DNA of 31,937 nucleotides from Chlorobiales bacterium (GCA_022360275.1 JAKSDC010000182.1:1-31937); one strand, 5' to 3'; shown: positions 7,813-16,664, counted from the first letter of the stretch. Notes: a model not told the origin generated them from the letters alone. Numbers and translations are program-made.

Positions 7813-8916
7813 TTACTGTGCATACAGTACTTCAAACTGTCCTGTTCCGCCTTTGCAGACATGTTCTACCCAACGGGCATAGGCTCCGCCGCTCCAGCGA
7901 TACTCTTCAAGGTTCTGTGAGCGGAACTGCGGGGCAGCGTAGCGGATCTTGTAACCTTTAGGCAATACGACTTTCAACTGGGCGTCAACGGTGAAGTCGT
8001 TGAACTTGCCAACCATACCGTGGTGAACCAGAGGAATAAGCGGGTGGTTCAGAACCCTGCGAAGACCGCCGCCTGCGTCGCGTGATACGCCTGGAAGGTT
8101 GCCGTCGACCTTCACTTCGATACCTTGTGAATCCGAGCGAAAGCCACCTTCGATTGATGCCGGTTTGTTAAGCTGTTCTACAGGGAAAAGCTCGGTCCAG
8201 CGTGAAATGGAATCAACGATACCTGAGCCGGCATGCGAGAATTTCCAGCGGGTTACGCCGACCGGGCCTTTTTCACCGCTTTCCACACCGGAACTGTTTA
8301 CCTGAATAGGTGAAATGCGCTGTCCGCCTTCATTGATAGCTGTAAAAGCAGGCCCGATAAACCAGAATTCCCTGATCCAGTCGTTGAAGTTTGCGCCACC
8401 GCCGGACATTGACCGCTGGAAGCCTTCCCAAGTGTCAATAAGGTCGTTGTTCTCGAGAGGCACCTTCATGAGAATGTCATGGAACTGACGTCCCTGCTGG
8501 TAGATCGGGTTAGGAACGTTTCTGCGAACCGCATCCGAGCGATAATAGTACATGTTGACTACTGAACCTTCAAAGGAAAAGGAGTGCGAAAAATCACCTA
8601 CTGAAAGTTTGCCTTCACCAACAGCAATTCTTCTGTCCTTTGTTTCGTTGGCAATATCGACTTCAACATTAAGCGTGTTTTTTGTGCTGTCGACAATTGA
8701 TTCGATGGCGGTAGTAAAACGTACCGTACCTTTCTGTCCATCAAGCGGCTTTGCGTCGATCTTGATGTTGCAATCAGCCGGCAGTAAGGGAAGAGCCGCA
8801 GGCGCATTTACTTTAGCACGACCTTTAACTTGTCCCCAGGAACTTGAACCGCCCTCGAGAATAATCTCGTAATCAGCATGGGCGGTTGTGGTGTCTTTTG
8901 TGCCGAATAGAGCCAT
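7813..8916 (-). CDS. fmoA: Fenna-Matthews-Olson bacteriochlorophyll a protein
   Basis: FMO is the water-soluble trimeric antenna that carries excitation from the chlorosome baseplate to the type-I reaction centre at the cytoplasmic face of the membrane. The 367-residue product has the family's usual length (366 after Met removal) and begins ALFGTKDTTTAHADYEIIL. The histidine ligands to bacteriochlorophyll are present at mature positions 110, 145, 290, 297 and 298 (SFSFEG, GRQFHDIL and LNHPLIPLVHHG regions). The other sites use water or backbone carbonyls in known structures. A strong AAGGAGA lies 6 nt upstream of the ATG. The gene appears to be a single-gene transcript between its own leader and a strong terminator. 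It is found only in green sulfur bacteria and a few relatives, so it fixes the taxonomy. Confidence 0.99.
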   Translation of the reverse strand: MALFGTKDTTTAHADYEIILEGGSSSWGQVKGRAKVNAPAALPLLPADCNIKIDAKPLDGQKGTVRFTTAIESIVDSTKNTLNVEVDIANETKDRRIAVGEGKLSVGDFSHSFSFEGSVVNMYYYRSDAVRRNVPNPIYQQGRQFHDILMKVPLENNDLIDTWEGFQRSMSGGGANFNDWIREFWFIGPAFTAINEGGQRISPIQVNSSGVESGEKGPVGVTRWKFSHAGSGIVDSISRWTELFPVEQLNKPASIEGGFRSDSQGIEVKVDGNLPGVSRDAGGGLRRVLNHPLIPLVHHGMVGKFNDFTVDAQLKVVLPKGYKIRYAAPQFRSQNLEEYRWSGGAYARWVEHVCKGGTGQFEVLYAQ

Positions 8917-9000
8917 AATGAATCTCCTTTTTGGTGGCGTTGAGAAATTTTTCAGCAGGAAATTTTTTGCTGGTAATTCCTGTTAAATAACAGCTTGAAA
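8917..9000 (-). promoter_or_regulatory. fmoA leader with two stem-loops and strong RBS
   Basis: On the minus strand two inverted repeats follow one another: CTGTTATTTAACAG (8980-8993, 6-bp arms) and CAGCA/TGCTG (8953-8957 with 8968-8972, 10-nt loop). After them come an A-rich spacer and the AAGGAGA ribosome-binding site. Further upstream, 9000-9040 is very AT-rich and is the likely promoter zone, but I could not pick a convincing -35/-10 pair. The stems could stabilise this abundant mRNA or bind a regulator. Confidence 0.4.
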
Positions 9001-9212
9001 CAAATTTAAAGAATAAAAATAAATAATTAAAGTAAAATATACCTCTTTCATCCCTTTCCAGCCAGCGGTTTTTTCCCTCTTTTTCCCGAATAAAGGCTTT
9101 TGTTTTTCATGGGCAGGGAAAAGAACGTTCCGCATGTTTTCTTCTCTCGTGGTTTGTCGCCAGTTTTTGCTATTTTTGAGCCGTCTTCTGTTGAACAACA
9201 ATTCGTATTCGC

Positions 9213-10843
9213 ATGTTACAATCTCCGGACACTAAAGGCAGGTTCTCCGGCTACGGTTTGCCGGTGTTAAGCGGTGTATTGCTGGGGATTTCGTTTCCGA
9301 CGTATCCTTTCATACGTCTTGAACTGCTTGCATGGATTGCCCTGGTTCCATTGCTGGTTTCCCTTCGCGGTGATTTGTCGTTCAGTCGATACTTTGGCCG
9401 TGTCTATCTTGCGATGCTGACCTTTTGTTCGATTGCTCTCTGGTGGGTTTCTCTGGCTACCCTTCCGGGCGGTGTGCTCACCATTATCGCACAGGCTTTC
9501 TGTTCAACGGTGCCTTTATTGCTCTTTAATGTGCTGAAGTATTGCCGGGGATATCGTTTGCTCTGTTCGGCCTGCCTTTTTTGTGGGTTGGATGGGAGTG
9601 GCTCTATATCCGTCAGGATCTTTCGTTCGGTTGGCTGGTGTTTGGTAACTCTCAAGCACAGCTCAATGCAATGATCCAGTATGCCGACGTTGCCGGTGTA
9701 TGGGGGGTGAGTTTCTGGCTTGTGTTTTTCAACGTGACTGTTGTAGATATCTGGCTCAGGGTCAGGGAGAATAGAAAAGTTTTTGTGCAGGCAGCAGTGC
9801 TGGTTTCGATGGTTTTGCTGCCGCTCGGATATGCTGCTCTGGTGTTTTCAGATAAGCAGATGCAGCAGGAGCGACCGATGGTGAGCGTATCGCTTATCCA
9901 ACCGAATATCGACCCGTTTGAGAAATGGAAGAGGTATTCCAGTCAGGACATCATGCTTATCTATTTCAGCATGACGGACAGGGTGATGTTGCAAAACAGG
10001 GCGGACATCATTCTCTGGCCTGAAACCGCAATTCCGTTCTATATTCTCGATGAGGAGAACCGTGCCTATTTCGAACTGTTGCAAGCGAGAGTAAAGCAGT
10101 GGGGGGGAGCGCTTCTCAGCGGCTATTCCGATATTGTCTATTATTCCGACGCTGAAGTCGCAGGTGAGGAATACCTCTACAAGTTCGACCCTGAAGAGGG
10201 CAGGTATTATCAGACATTCAATGCCTCGATGCTTGTTGCCACCACGGAAGAAAAAGGCCCCCAGGTCTACCGCAAAATGAAGCTTGTTCCGTTCGCGGAA
10301 CGAGTGCCTTACATGGAGTATGCGCCGTGGCTGGATAACTTTACGCTTTCTCTTGCAGGCATAAGCAGTTGGGGAAAAGGGGCTGACAAGACGATCATGG
10401 AGTTCAGGACGGTTTCAGGAGAAACAGTCAGAACCTCGAATGTCATCTGCTACGAATCTGTTTTTCCGAATCTTGTTGCCGGGTTTGTTAACAGAGGGGC
10501 CGAGTTTCTTACGGTTGTCACGAATGACGGCTGGTATGAAAAGTCATACGGACCGTATCAGCATGCAGCTATTGCACGATTTCGGTGTATCGAGAACCGA
10601 CGGTCGCTGGTTCGTTGTGCAAATACCGGCGTTTCCCAGTTTATTGATAAATACGGACGTGTCTATGCCGATATCCCCTGGTGGGAAAGAAGATCCCTTA
10701 CTGCCGATGTGGAACGAAACGACCTGCTGACGTTTTATACGCGCAATCCCGATCTTGTGCCGCAAATAGCGACAGGCATCTCGGGGGTTTTGCTGCTGAT
10801 TGCTTTTGTCGGTAAATGGAAGACAAGCGGCGCTCGGAACTGA
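9213..10843 (+). pseudogene. lnt: Apolipoprotein N-acyltransferase, split by a -1 frameshift
   Basis: Lnt adds the third acyl chain to outer-membrane lipoproteins at the inner membrane. The N-terminal part (9213 to about 9550) encodes membrane helices ending FNVLKYCRG. The rest, including the periplasmic nitrilase-like domain, is in another frame (about 9551-10843) and starts ISFALFGLPFLWVGWEW. The catalytic residues are all in the second part: Glu in LWPETAIPF, Lys in RKMKLVPFAE and Cys in VICYESVFPN. Adding one base to the GGGG at 9547-9550 restores one continuous frame of about 543 codons, a normal Lnt length. The sequence is otherwise undamaged, so a sequencing error, a recent mutation or rare slippage are all possible. 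The far end converges on the sigma-54 activator gene with a 26-bp gap. Confidence 0.85.
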
Positions 10844-10869
10844 GGTTCTCTTCCTTCAACAGCCATTGG

Positions 10870-12033
10870 TCAGTTCTCTCCGCCCAGACCGTATTTTCTG
10901 ATTTTTCTGTACAGTGTTCTCTCATTGATCCCGAGCACTTTTGCCGTCCGGCGTTTGTTGCCGTCGCAGGCTTCGAGCGCGTCGGCGATGGCTTGTTTTT
11001 CCAGTGTGTCGAGGGTACTGATTTCAGTTTCCGTTTCGGACGCGCCGGGGGTATCCGAAGTAAAAACCCGCTTCCGCTGTTTTTCCGCCAAAGGTGGAGG
11101 AAGGAGCAGCGGGGTTGTGGAGTGCTCTTCGTGCACATGCTTCTGTTGCTGGAGCATCTGCTTGATTTCGCTTATTTCGTGATGAAGTTTTATCAGGCTG
11201 TTGTAGATGAGGTTCAGTTCGTTTTTCTCCGATCTTTCGGGATCATGAACCAGCCCTTTGTCCCTGTTTCTCTGAACAAGGTGTTTGTCAAGAATTTCAG
11301 CGGTGATCTGTTTGCCTTTTTCGAGAATAAGCAGCGATTCGAGAAGGTTTCTCAGTTCACGGACATTGCCTGGCCATTTGTACCTCAGCAGCATTTCAGC
11401 AGCGTCATTCGTGAACCCTTCAAAAGAGATGGTATGCTTGCGCTCGAACTGGAGGATAAAATGTTCGGCAAGAATCAGGATATCCTTTCCTCTTTCCCGA
11501 AGCGGAGGGATATGAAGCTCCACGCTGTGAAGCCGGAAATAAAGATCTTCCCGGAAGTTTTTCTCGGAAACTGCCTTTTGCAGGTTTCTGTTTGTGGCGG
11601 CGATGAGACGTGCATCGCTGTATATGGTTTCCGATGAACCTACTTTCTGGAATTCTCCCGATTCTATCACGCGGAGCAGCTTGACCTGCGTTTCGAGAGG
11701 CATTTCTCCGATTTCATCAAGAAAAATGGTTCCCTGGTCGGCACTCTCGAAATAACCTTTTCGACTTTGCACCGCTCCGGTAAAGGCTCCTTTTTCATGT
11801 CCGAAAAGCTCGGATTCAAGGATTCCGGTTGGAATAGCTCCGCAGTTGACCGGAATAAAGTTTTTATGTGATCTTCGGCTGTGACCATGGATGAAGCGGG
11901 CAAGAACTTCCTTGCCGGAACCTGTTTCTCCGGTTAGGAGGACGGTGACTTCAGTCTGTGCAACCTGAAGGGCAAGATGTTTCAGTTGTTGAATCGGGGC
12001 GGATTCACCGAGGAAATCAATTGTTTTGCTCAT
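10870..12033 (-). CDS. Sigma-54-dependent activator without a sensory domain (PspF-like layout)
   Basis: The 387-residue protein starts directly with the AAA+ domain that remodels RNA polymerase bound to sigma-54. Walker A GETGSGKE is at 35-42, the sigma-54-contacting GAFTGA loop at 82-87, and Walker B FLDEIGEM from about 104. The R-finger region and WPGNVREL follow. A long linker (about 265-340, with a likely coiled coil around EISEIKQMLQQQ) leads to a Fis-type helix-turn-helix at the C-terminus (GNKRRTAKVLGINERTLYRK). There is no receiver or ligand-binding domain at the N-terminus, so activity must be controlled by expression or a partner protein. It lies 30 bp behind the SPOR-domain gene and is likely co-transcribed with it. 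The target promoters are unknown. Confidence 0.93.
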   Translation of the reverse strand: MSKTIDFLGESAPIQQLKHLALQVAQTEVTVLLTGETGSGKEVLARFIHGHSRRSHKNFIPVNCGAIPTGILESELFGHEKGAFTGAVQSRKGYFESADQGTIFLDEIGEMPLETQVKLLRVIESGEFQKVGSSETIYSDARLIAATNRNLQKAVSEKNFREDLYFRLHSVELHIPPLRERGKDILILAEHFILQFERKHTISFEGFTNDAAEMLLRYKWPGNVRELRNLLESLLILEKGKQITAEILDKHLVQRNRDKGLVHDPERSEKNELNLIYNSLIKLHHEISEIKQMLQQQKHVHEEHSTTPLLLPPPLAEKQRKRVFTSDTPGASETETEISTLDTLEKQAIADALEACDGNKRRTAKVLGINERTLYRKIRKYGLGGEN

Positions 12034-12063
12034 CGACTGGCTTGCGGCCTGTATGCGGCCCTT

Positions 12064-12630
12064 TCAGTTTACCCGAACGATAAACGAGTTGAACGGGAGT
12101 TTTTTTGCACCGGCTTCGGCTTCATCTCTTGTGCCGAAGGTCTTTTGCGTTCGAACCTTATGCATGCCTTGCTCCCTGAAAATGGTAACAGGTGCGTACC
12201 CGGCGATACGGTTGGCGAGTTCACGCGCATTTTCGAATGAACTGAAACTGCCGAACTGAAGGATGAACGATGCCTTTGTTACCGTTTTGCCGCTTGCGCC
12301 GGTTGATGAAAGAGCTGACTGATAGGCAGCGAGGCGGGCTTTGCTGAGCGAGTCAAAAGCCGGATCAGGGTAGTCCTGAAGCTGTTTGCGGAAAAGACGG
12401 GCAGCCTGGGGGCCGTCTTCGGTAAGCAGGGCGTTGATGATTGTCTGTTCAGATTTATTGGTTACTCTGGAACGCAGATTTTCTAACAAATAAACCTTAT
12501 CTTGCTCCACATATTGAAGGATCAAGACTCTATAATCCGTTTTTTGCTCTGCAGCTGCGGAAATTACCGGTAGCGGCTGGAGGCCGATAAGCAGCAAAAG
12601 AACTGGAATTCTCAACAGGGTCATAACCAT
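12064..12630 (-). CDS. Exported SPOR-domain protein
   Basis: The 188-residue protein has an N-terminal signal sequence (MVMTLLRIPVLLLLIGLQP, likely cleaved near ISAAAEQ). A middle region of about 90 residues follows, which I do not recognise but which resembles a short helical repeat. The C-terminal SPOR domain covers about residues 115-188, from FILQFGSFSSFENAREL to the strand KVRTQKTFGTRDEAEAGAKKL. SPOR domains bind denuded septal peptidoglycan, so a periplasmic role in the cell wall or division is likely. The start is ATG at MVM; an alternative ATG two codons later is equally possible, and neither has a close ribosome-binding site. It is the first gene of a pair with the sigma-54 activator and is divergent from ispE. 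Confidence 0.85.
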   Translation of the reverse strand: MVMTLLRIPVLLLLIGLQPLPVISAAAEQKTDYRVLILQYVEQDKVYLLENLRSRVTNKSEQTIINALLTEDGPQAARLFRKQLQDYPDPAFDSLSKARLAAYQSALSSTGASGKTVTKASFILQFGSFSSFENARELANRIAGYAPVTIFREQGMHKVRTQKTFGTRDEAEAGAKKLPFNSFIVRVN

Positions 12631-12728
12631 AGTATCTGTCTGTAATCTCTCCCGTTTTCAGGCAATATGGCAAATATTCACGTAAAAAAAACAATTGCTC
12701 ATCAATTTAGGGATCAGTTTTCATCATC

Positions 12729-13589
12729 ATGCAGAATATTTCCGTAAAAGCTTTTGCAAAAATAAATCTGGGGCTGCTTATCACCGGTAAACGCCCTGAT
12801 GGCTACCATACGCTTGAAACCGTTTTTGCGCCTATCAACTGGTATGATGAACTGACGTTTGTATCCGCCGACGAGCTGGGTATGACGTGCAGCAATCTCG
12901 ACCTTCCGTCGGATGACAACAACCTTTGTCTGAGGGCAGCGAATGCCTTGCGTGAGTATGCCGGGATAACAAACGGAGTTTCTATCAGACTGACGAAAAA
13001 CATTCCTTTCGGCGCAGGTCTTGGGGGGGGGAGCAGCGATGCTGCAGCAACTCTGAGGGTGCTGAACACCTTGTGGGATATTCATGCTCCTTCGTCTGAT
13101 CTGCACGTTCTTGCAGTAAAGCTCGGTGCGGATGTTCCTTATTTTCTCGAAACTTCGGGTCTTGCATTCGCTTCGGGCATCGGTGAACGGCTTCAGGGTC
13201 TTGGTTGCTCACTGCCGTTTCATATCGTGACGGTTTTTCCAGGCGAACATATTTCCACGATATGGGCATACAAAAATTTTTACCCGCGGTTCGAAAGAAC
13301 GGTGCCGGATTTGAAGAGCATGGTGAAAAGTCTGTGTGAAAACAGGGATAGCGGTGTTCTTCCGGCTTTTGAAAACGACTTTGAACCGGTGGTTTTCGAT
13401 CATTACCCTGCTGTGCGAAAGATTAAACAGGAACTGCTTGAACAGGATGCTCTTTTTGCCAGTCTTTCAGGCAGCGGTTCTGCCGTATTCGGATTGTTCG
13501 ACAGAAAGGAAGCGGCAGGGAAAGCGATGCAGGTTTTCAGTGAGAAGTACCCGGCCAGCTTGACGCCTCCCTCTTTCCGAATGCGCTAA
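12729..13589 (+). CDS. ispE: 4-diphosphocytidyl-2-C-methyl-D-erythritol kinase
   Basis: IspE phosphorylates CDP-methylerythritol in the MEP pathway, which supplies isoprenoids for carotenoids, quinones and the farnesyl or phytyl tails of chlorophylls. The 286-residue protein is a GHMP kinase. It starts with the substrate-binding segment VKAFAKINLGLLITGKRPDG (Lys11 and Asn13 conserved). The ATP-binding glycine-rich loop is PFGAGLGGGSSDAA at 93-106, GADVPYFL carries the catalytic Asp, and the C-terminal motif is LSGSGSAVFGLF. Length fits the family. The intergenic region shared with the divergent SPOR gene is 98 bp. A purine-rich AGGGAT lies somewhat far upstream (about 15 nt) and is the only ribosome-binding-site candidate. 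Confidence 0.96.
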   Translation: MQNISVKAFAKINLGLLITGKRPDGYHTLETVFAPINWYDELTFVSADELGMTCSNLDLPSDDNNLCLRAANALREYAGITNGVSIRLTKNIPFGAGLGGGSSDAAATLRVLNTLWDIHAPSSDLHVLAVKLGADVPYFLETSGLAFASGIGERLQGLGCSLPFHIVTVFPGEHISTIWAYKNFYPRFERTVPDLKSMVKSLCENRDSGVLPAFENDFEPVVFDHYPAVRKIKQELLEQDALFASLSGSGSAVFGLFDRKEAAGKAMQVFSEKYPASLTPPSFRMR

Positions 13590-13615
13590 TGGGGAGCCCA
13601 TTGACTACCTAACCG

Positions 13616-13646
13616 TTTTTGACTTTTTACCTTTGCCTTTTGACTT
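13616..13646. repeat. Short degenerate tandem repeat (TTTTGAC-like units)
   Basis: Units TTTTTGAC, TTTTTACC, TTTGCC and TTTTGAC follow one another in the 63-bp gap between convergent ispE and the nitrilase gene. No hairpin terminator is seen there. Such pyrimidine-rich runs appear, from memory, as dispersed intergenic repeats in this phylum; only one copy is clear in this window. Confidence 0.35.
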
Positions 13647-13652
13647 GTGCTC

Positions 13653-14525
13653 TTACTCCGGCCTGCAGGTCATGATATCGCGAAGTTCCGCTGCAAACAG
13701 CCGCAAGTCCTCGTCGAGAAAATGCGAAGAGTGCAGACGGGCCTGCTTTACCGCATCAAAATCGATGTGTACATCGAAACTGTGCGGTTTGAAGAGCGGG
13801 GCCGTTATAAGGGTTGTCCCATCAGGTCCCGAGACGGAAGAATTTCCCCAGTAGGTAAAACTGTCTTCGTTGCCGACGCGGTTTACGCATGCAACGTAGC
13901 TGCTGAAAAGAAACGAATAGGTGCTGATTATCTGTTGCCACTGCTGGACGATTGCCGGCTGCGTTTCTCCGGGTGTCAGTCGCAACGGACTGGACATGAG
14001 CACAAACAGCAGTTTCGCGCCCTGGTGTGCAAGGAGATAAGGAACCGAAACATGCCACATGTCCTCACAGATGGCAATGCCTATTTTTCCGAGTCTCCTC
14101 GACGTTACCGCCTCGATTTTCTGTCCGGCGGAAAAATAACGCAGTTCTTCAAACATGCCGTAGGTCGGGAGGTAGATTTTTCTGTGGGCGCTTTGAACTC
14201 GGCCGTCCTCGAAAAGAAATGCCGAATTGTACACGCCATAGTCGTCACTAAGCTCGATACCGCCGCAGATGATCGTGATTTCCCGGCTGAGTTCTTTCAG
14301 AGGATCAAATGCTTTGTCGTCAATGTGCAGCGCGATATCCTGCGCGGCATCCTGCACGTTGTATCCGGTCAGGGACAGCTCCGGAAAGGCAATTGCATTG
14401 ACGTTGTCCTCTATTGCCTGTTCGATCAGCGCTTTGTGCTGCGTGAGGTTGTCCTCGAAATTGGCAAGAACACAATCGGTCTGTGCTATCCTTAACCTTG
14501 ATCTCTGCATGGTGCGGGCAGTCAT
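13653..14525 (-). CDS. Nitrilase-superfamily amidohydrolase (stand-alone NAD-synthetase-type glutaminase relative)
   Basis: This 290-residue protein is a carbon-nitrogen hydrolase. The catalytic triad is visible as Glu49 (FPELSLTGY), Lys116 (HRKIYLPTYGMF) and Cys153 (AICEDMWH). The motif surroundings resemble the glutaminase domain of glutamine-dependent NAD synthetase, but no synthetase domain follows, so it is a free hydrolase of unknown amide or nitrile substrate. The start was set at the ATG whose first bases overlap the stop codon of the permease gene (ATGA), a strong sign of translational coupling; the frame is also open upstream inside the permease gene. The pairing suggests that the permease and hydrolase serve one pathway, perhaps nitrogen salvage. 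No signal peptide is seen, so it acts in the cytoplasm. Confidence 0.88.
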   Translation of the reverse strand: MTARTMQRSRLRIAQTDCVLANFEDNLTQHKALIEQAIEDNVNAIAFPELSLTGYNVQDAAQDIALHIDDKAFDPLKELSREITIICGGIELSDDYGVYNSAFLFEDGRVQSAHRKIYLPTYGMFEELRYFSAGQKIEAVTSRRLGKIGIAICEDMWHVSVPYLLAHQGAKLLFVLMSSPLRLTPGETQPAIVQQWQQIISTYSFLFSSYVACVNRVGNEDSFTYWGNSSVSGPDGTTLITAPLFKPHSFDVHIDFDAVKQARLHSSHFLDEDLRLFAAELRDIMTCRPE

Positions 14526-15826
14526 GGATGATAGGGATAAAAAAGATAAAATGTCAGGGAGAGTGCCGCCAGGATCCACATGCCGCTGTGAATTGCGGCA
14601 ACCTTACCTGTAAATATCTTTAATACAACATAAGCAATAAATCCCGCAGTTATGCCTACGCCGATATTGAAAGTAAATATCATCAGTGTGACGGTCAGGA
14701 ATGCAGGCATTAATTCCGTATAGTCGCTGAAATCGAATTTTGCGACAGACTGAAGCATAAACATGCCCACGACTACAAGTGCCGGGCCGTAAGCATTGGC
14801 AGGTACGATAGTCAATATCGGTGAAAAAAAGAGAGCGAGGGCAAAGAGCGCTGCTACGACAATTGCGGTGAATCCTGTTTTCCCGCCCTGCTCGATACCG
14901 GCAGCCGATTCAATATAAACGCCGGCGGTGGTTGTGCCGAACAAAGACGCAGCCACGGTTGAAAGGGCATCAACCAGCATCGGCTTTTCGATTTCAGGAA
15001 GATTATCCTCATCGTCAAGAAGGTTGGCCCTCGACGAAAGCCCTATAAGCGTTCCCATGGTATCAACAAAATCCATCACGAGAACACTGGTTATGACGCC
15101 GATAAAACCCCATGTCATTGCTCCCTGAAAATCGATATTGAGGAAGATTGGGGCAAGAGACGGCGGAGCGCTGACCAGGGCTTCTGGAAAAGGGAGCATA
15201 CCGAGCAAAATCAATGCTGCGGTTGTCAGTAACATGCCGATAAGGATAGCGCCCGGTATTCTGAAGGCAAGCATGACAGAAATGAGCAACAGTCCGGCAA
15301 GACTTGTAAGAACAGAAAGGGTCGAAATGTCGGCCATTTTTACCGGGGCTCCCGGAACGCCAAGTGCTACGACTCCCATGTCGCCGAAGCCGATGAACGC
15401 AAGAAAAAGGCCTATACCCACAGCAAAGCTGTGTTTGAGGGTGCGCGGGATTGCAGTCGAAAGCCAGCTTCTGAGGCCGGATATCGTAAGCACTGTAAAA
15501 AGAATGCCGCTGATACATATTGAAGCAAGTGCGGTTTGCCATGAGTACCCTAGAGTCTGCACTACCGTATACGCGATAAATGCATTTTCGCCCATATAGG
15601 GAGCAACGGCGAAAGGTCTTTTCGCATAGACCCCCATGAGCAGTGTTCCGAATATCGCGGTCAGAATCGTTGCCGTCATGGAGGCGTCCCGCGGCATACC
15701 GGCTGCTGTCAGAACAGCCGGATTGACAATGATGATATAGGAGACGGTAACAAATGTTGTAAACCCGGCAAGTATTTCTTTTGAGAAGTTTGCCTGGTGC
15801 CGGTCAAACTCGAAAAAGGTTCGCAT
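14522..15826 (-). CDS. NCS2-family purine permease (AzgA-like)
   Basis: This 434-residue inner-membrane transporter belongs to the nucleobase-cation symporter-2 superfamily, AzgA branch (adenine, guanine or hypoxanthine uptake). Recognisable points are the opening FTTFVTVSYIIIVNP, the MGENAF segment near residue 78, the DTMGTLIGL motif, and FGTTTAGVYIESAAGIEQGG (about 294-313), which is typical of AzgA rather than UraA-type carriers. Twelve to fourteen hydrophobic segments can be counted. It is the first gene of a pair with the nitrilase-like gene, overlapping it by 4 bp. I see no purine riboswitch in the region upstream. Confidence 0.92.
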   Translation of the reverse strand: MRTFFEFDRHQANFSKEILAGFTTFVTVSYIIIVNPAVLTAAGMPRDASMTATILTAIFGTLLMGVYAKRPFAVAPYMGENAFIAYTVVQTLGYSWQTALASICISGILFTVLTISGLRSWLSTAIPRTLKHSFAVGIGLFLAFIGFGDMGVVALGVPGAPVKMADISTLSVLTSLAGLLLISVMLAFRIPGAILIGMLLTTAALILLGMLPFPEALVSAPPSLAPIFLNIDFQGAMTWGFIGVITSVLVMDFVDTMGTLIGLSSRANLLDDEDNLPEIEKPMLVDALSTVAASLFGTTTAGVYIESAAGIEQGGKTGFTAIVVAALFALALFFSPILTIVPANAYGPALVVVGMFMLQSVAKFDFSDYTELMPAFLTVTLMIFTFNIGVGITAGFIAYVVLKIFTGKVAAIHSGMWILAALSLTFYLFYPYHP

Positions 15827-15960
15827 GAATTGTCCGGGATAGATTTGTCTGTTAAAACAACTAACAACTTACTTGGAAACAAGATATGAATATTCACCGA
15901 GAGATCGAAAGAGGGAAAAGAGTTAAAAAAACTGCAATGATGCTTTTTTGAGGCTATAGT

Positions 15961-15989
15961 TTGTTTTTACATTGTTTAAATAATATATT
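15961..15989 (+). promoter_or_regulatory. Predicted promoter of the peroxiredoxin gene
   Basis: TTGTTT (15961-15966) and TATATT (15984-15989) are 17 bp apart in an AT-rich divergent region. The leader would be about 77 nt. The -10 overlaps the 10-bp palindrome TAATATATTA (15981-15990). A PerR or OxyR site was looked for but not convincingly seen. Confidence 0.4.
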
Positions 15990-16073
15990 AGGACTAAAAT
16001 TATCTTGTTTTGTTTGCGAGCCTGGGATCAGGCTTTTAATTTCATTTATAAATCTAACGAAAAGGAGATATCT

Positions 16074-16664
16074 ATGGGCGTATTAGTTGGCAGGGAGGCA
16101 CCGGACTTCAATCTTGAAGCGGTCGTTGATGGCGGGAAATTTGTCGACTCGTGCAAGCTGTCGGATTACCGGGGAAAGTATGTGGTGCTGTTTTTTTATC
16201 CGCTTGATTTTACGTTTGTCTGCCCGACGGAGTTACATGCTTTCCAGGACAGGCTTGATGAATTCAAGCATAAAAATGTGGAGGTACTTGCCTGTTCGGT
16301 GGATTCGAAGTTTTCGCATCACGCGCGGCTCAAGACACCGCGCAAACAGGGAGGGATTGAGGGCATAACTTACCCTCTGCTTTCAGACATCAATAAGGAA
16401 GCATCGAAGGCATACGATGTGTTGGCGGAAAAGGAAGGCGTTTCCTACCGGGGACTTTTTCTTATCGATAAGGAAGGGATCGTGCGTTATCAGGTTGTCA
16501 ATGACCTCGGCTTAGGGCGCAATGTCGATGAAGTTTTGAGAATGGTCGAGGCGCTGCAGTTTACCGAGCAGTTCGGAGAAGTTTGTCCCGCGAACTGGAG
16601 CCAGGGGGATAAATCCATGAAACCGACCGACGAAGGTCTCAAGGAGTATTTCGAGTCAGAATGA
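16074..16664 (+). CDS. 2-Cys peroxiredoxin (Prx1/AhpC subfamily)
   Basis: It reduces hydrogen peroxide and organic peroxides with a peroxidatic cysteine, then is recycled by thioredoxin or a flavin reductase. The 196-residue protein has the peroxidatic Cys50 in DFTFVCPTE and the resolving Cys171 in GEVCPANW. It also has a C-terminal YF (KEYFESE) and a GGIEG in place of the GGLG motif, features linked in the family to sensitivity to over-oxidation. The start is the ATG at MGVLVGREAP, preceded by AAAGGAGA with good spacing; the frame is open upstream but has no other good start. For a strict anaerobe this is an oxygen-defence enzyme. It is monocistronic, ending at a strong hairpin. Confidence 0.96.
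   Translation: MGVLVGREAPDFNLEAVVDGGKFVDSCKLSDYRGKYVVLFFYPLDFTFVCPTELHAFQDRLDEFKHKNVEVLACSVDSKFSHHARLKTPRKQGGIEGITYPLLSDINKEASKAYDVLAEKEGVSYRGLFLIDKEGIVRYQVVNDLGLGRNVDEVLRMVEALQFTEQFGEVCPANWSQGDKSMKPTDEGLKEYFESE

Noticed and set aside
10837..10876. Inverted repeat GAACTGA/TCAGTTC spanning the convergent stops of lnt and the sigma-54 activator
   Set aside because: The loop is 26 nt, there is no U tract, and both arms are simply the two similar gene ends.
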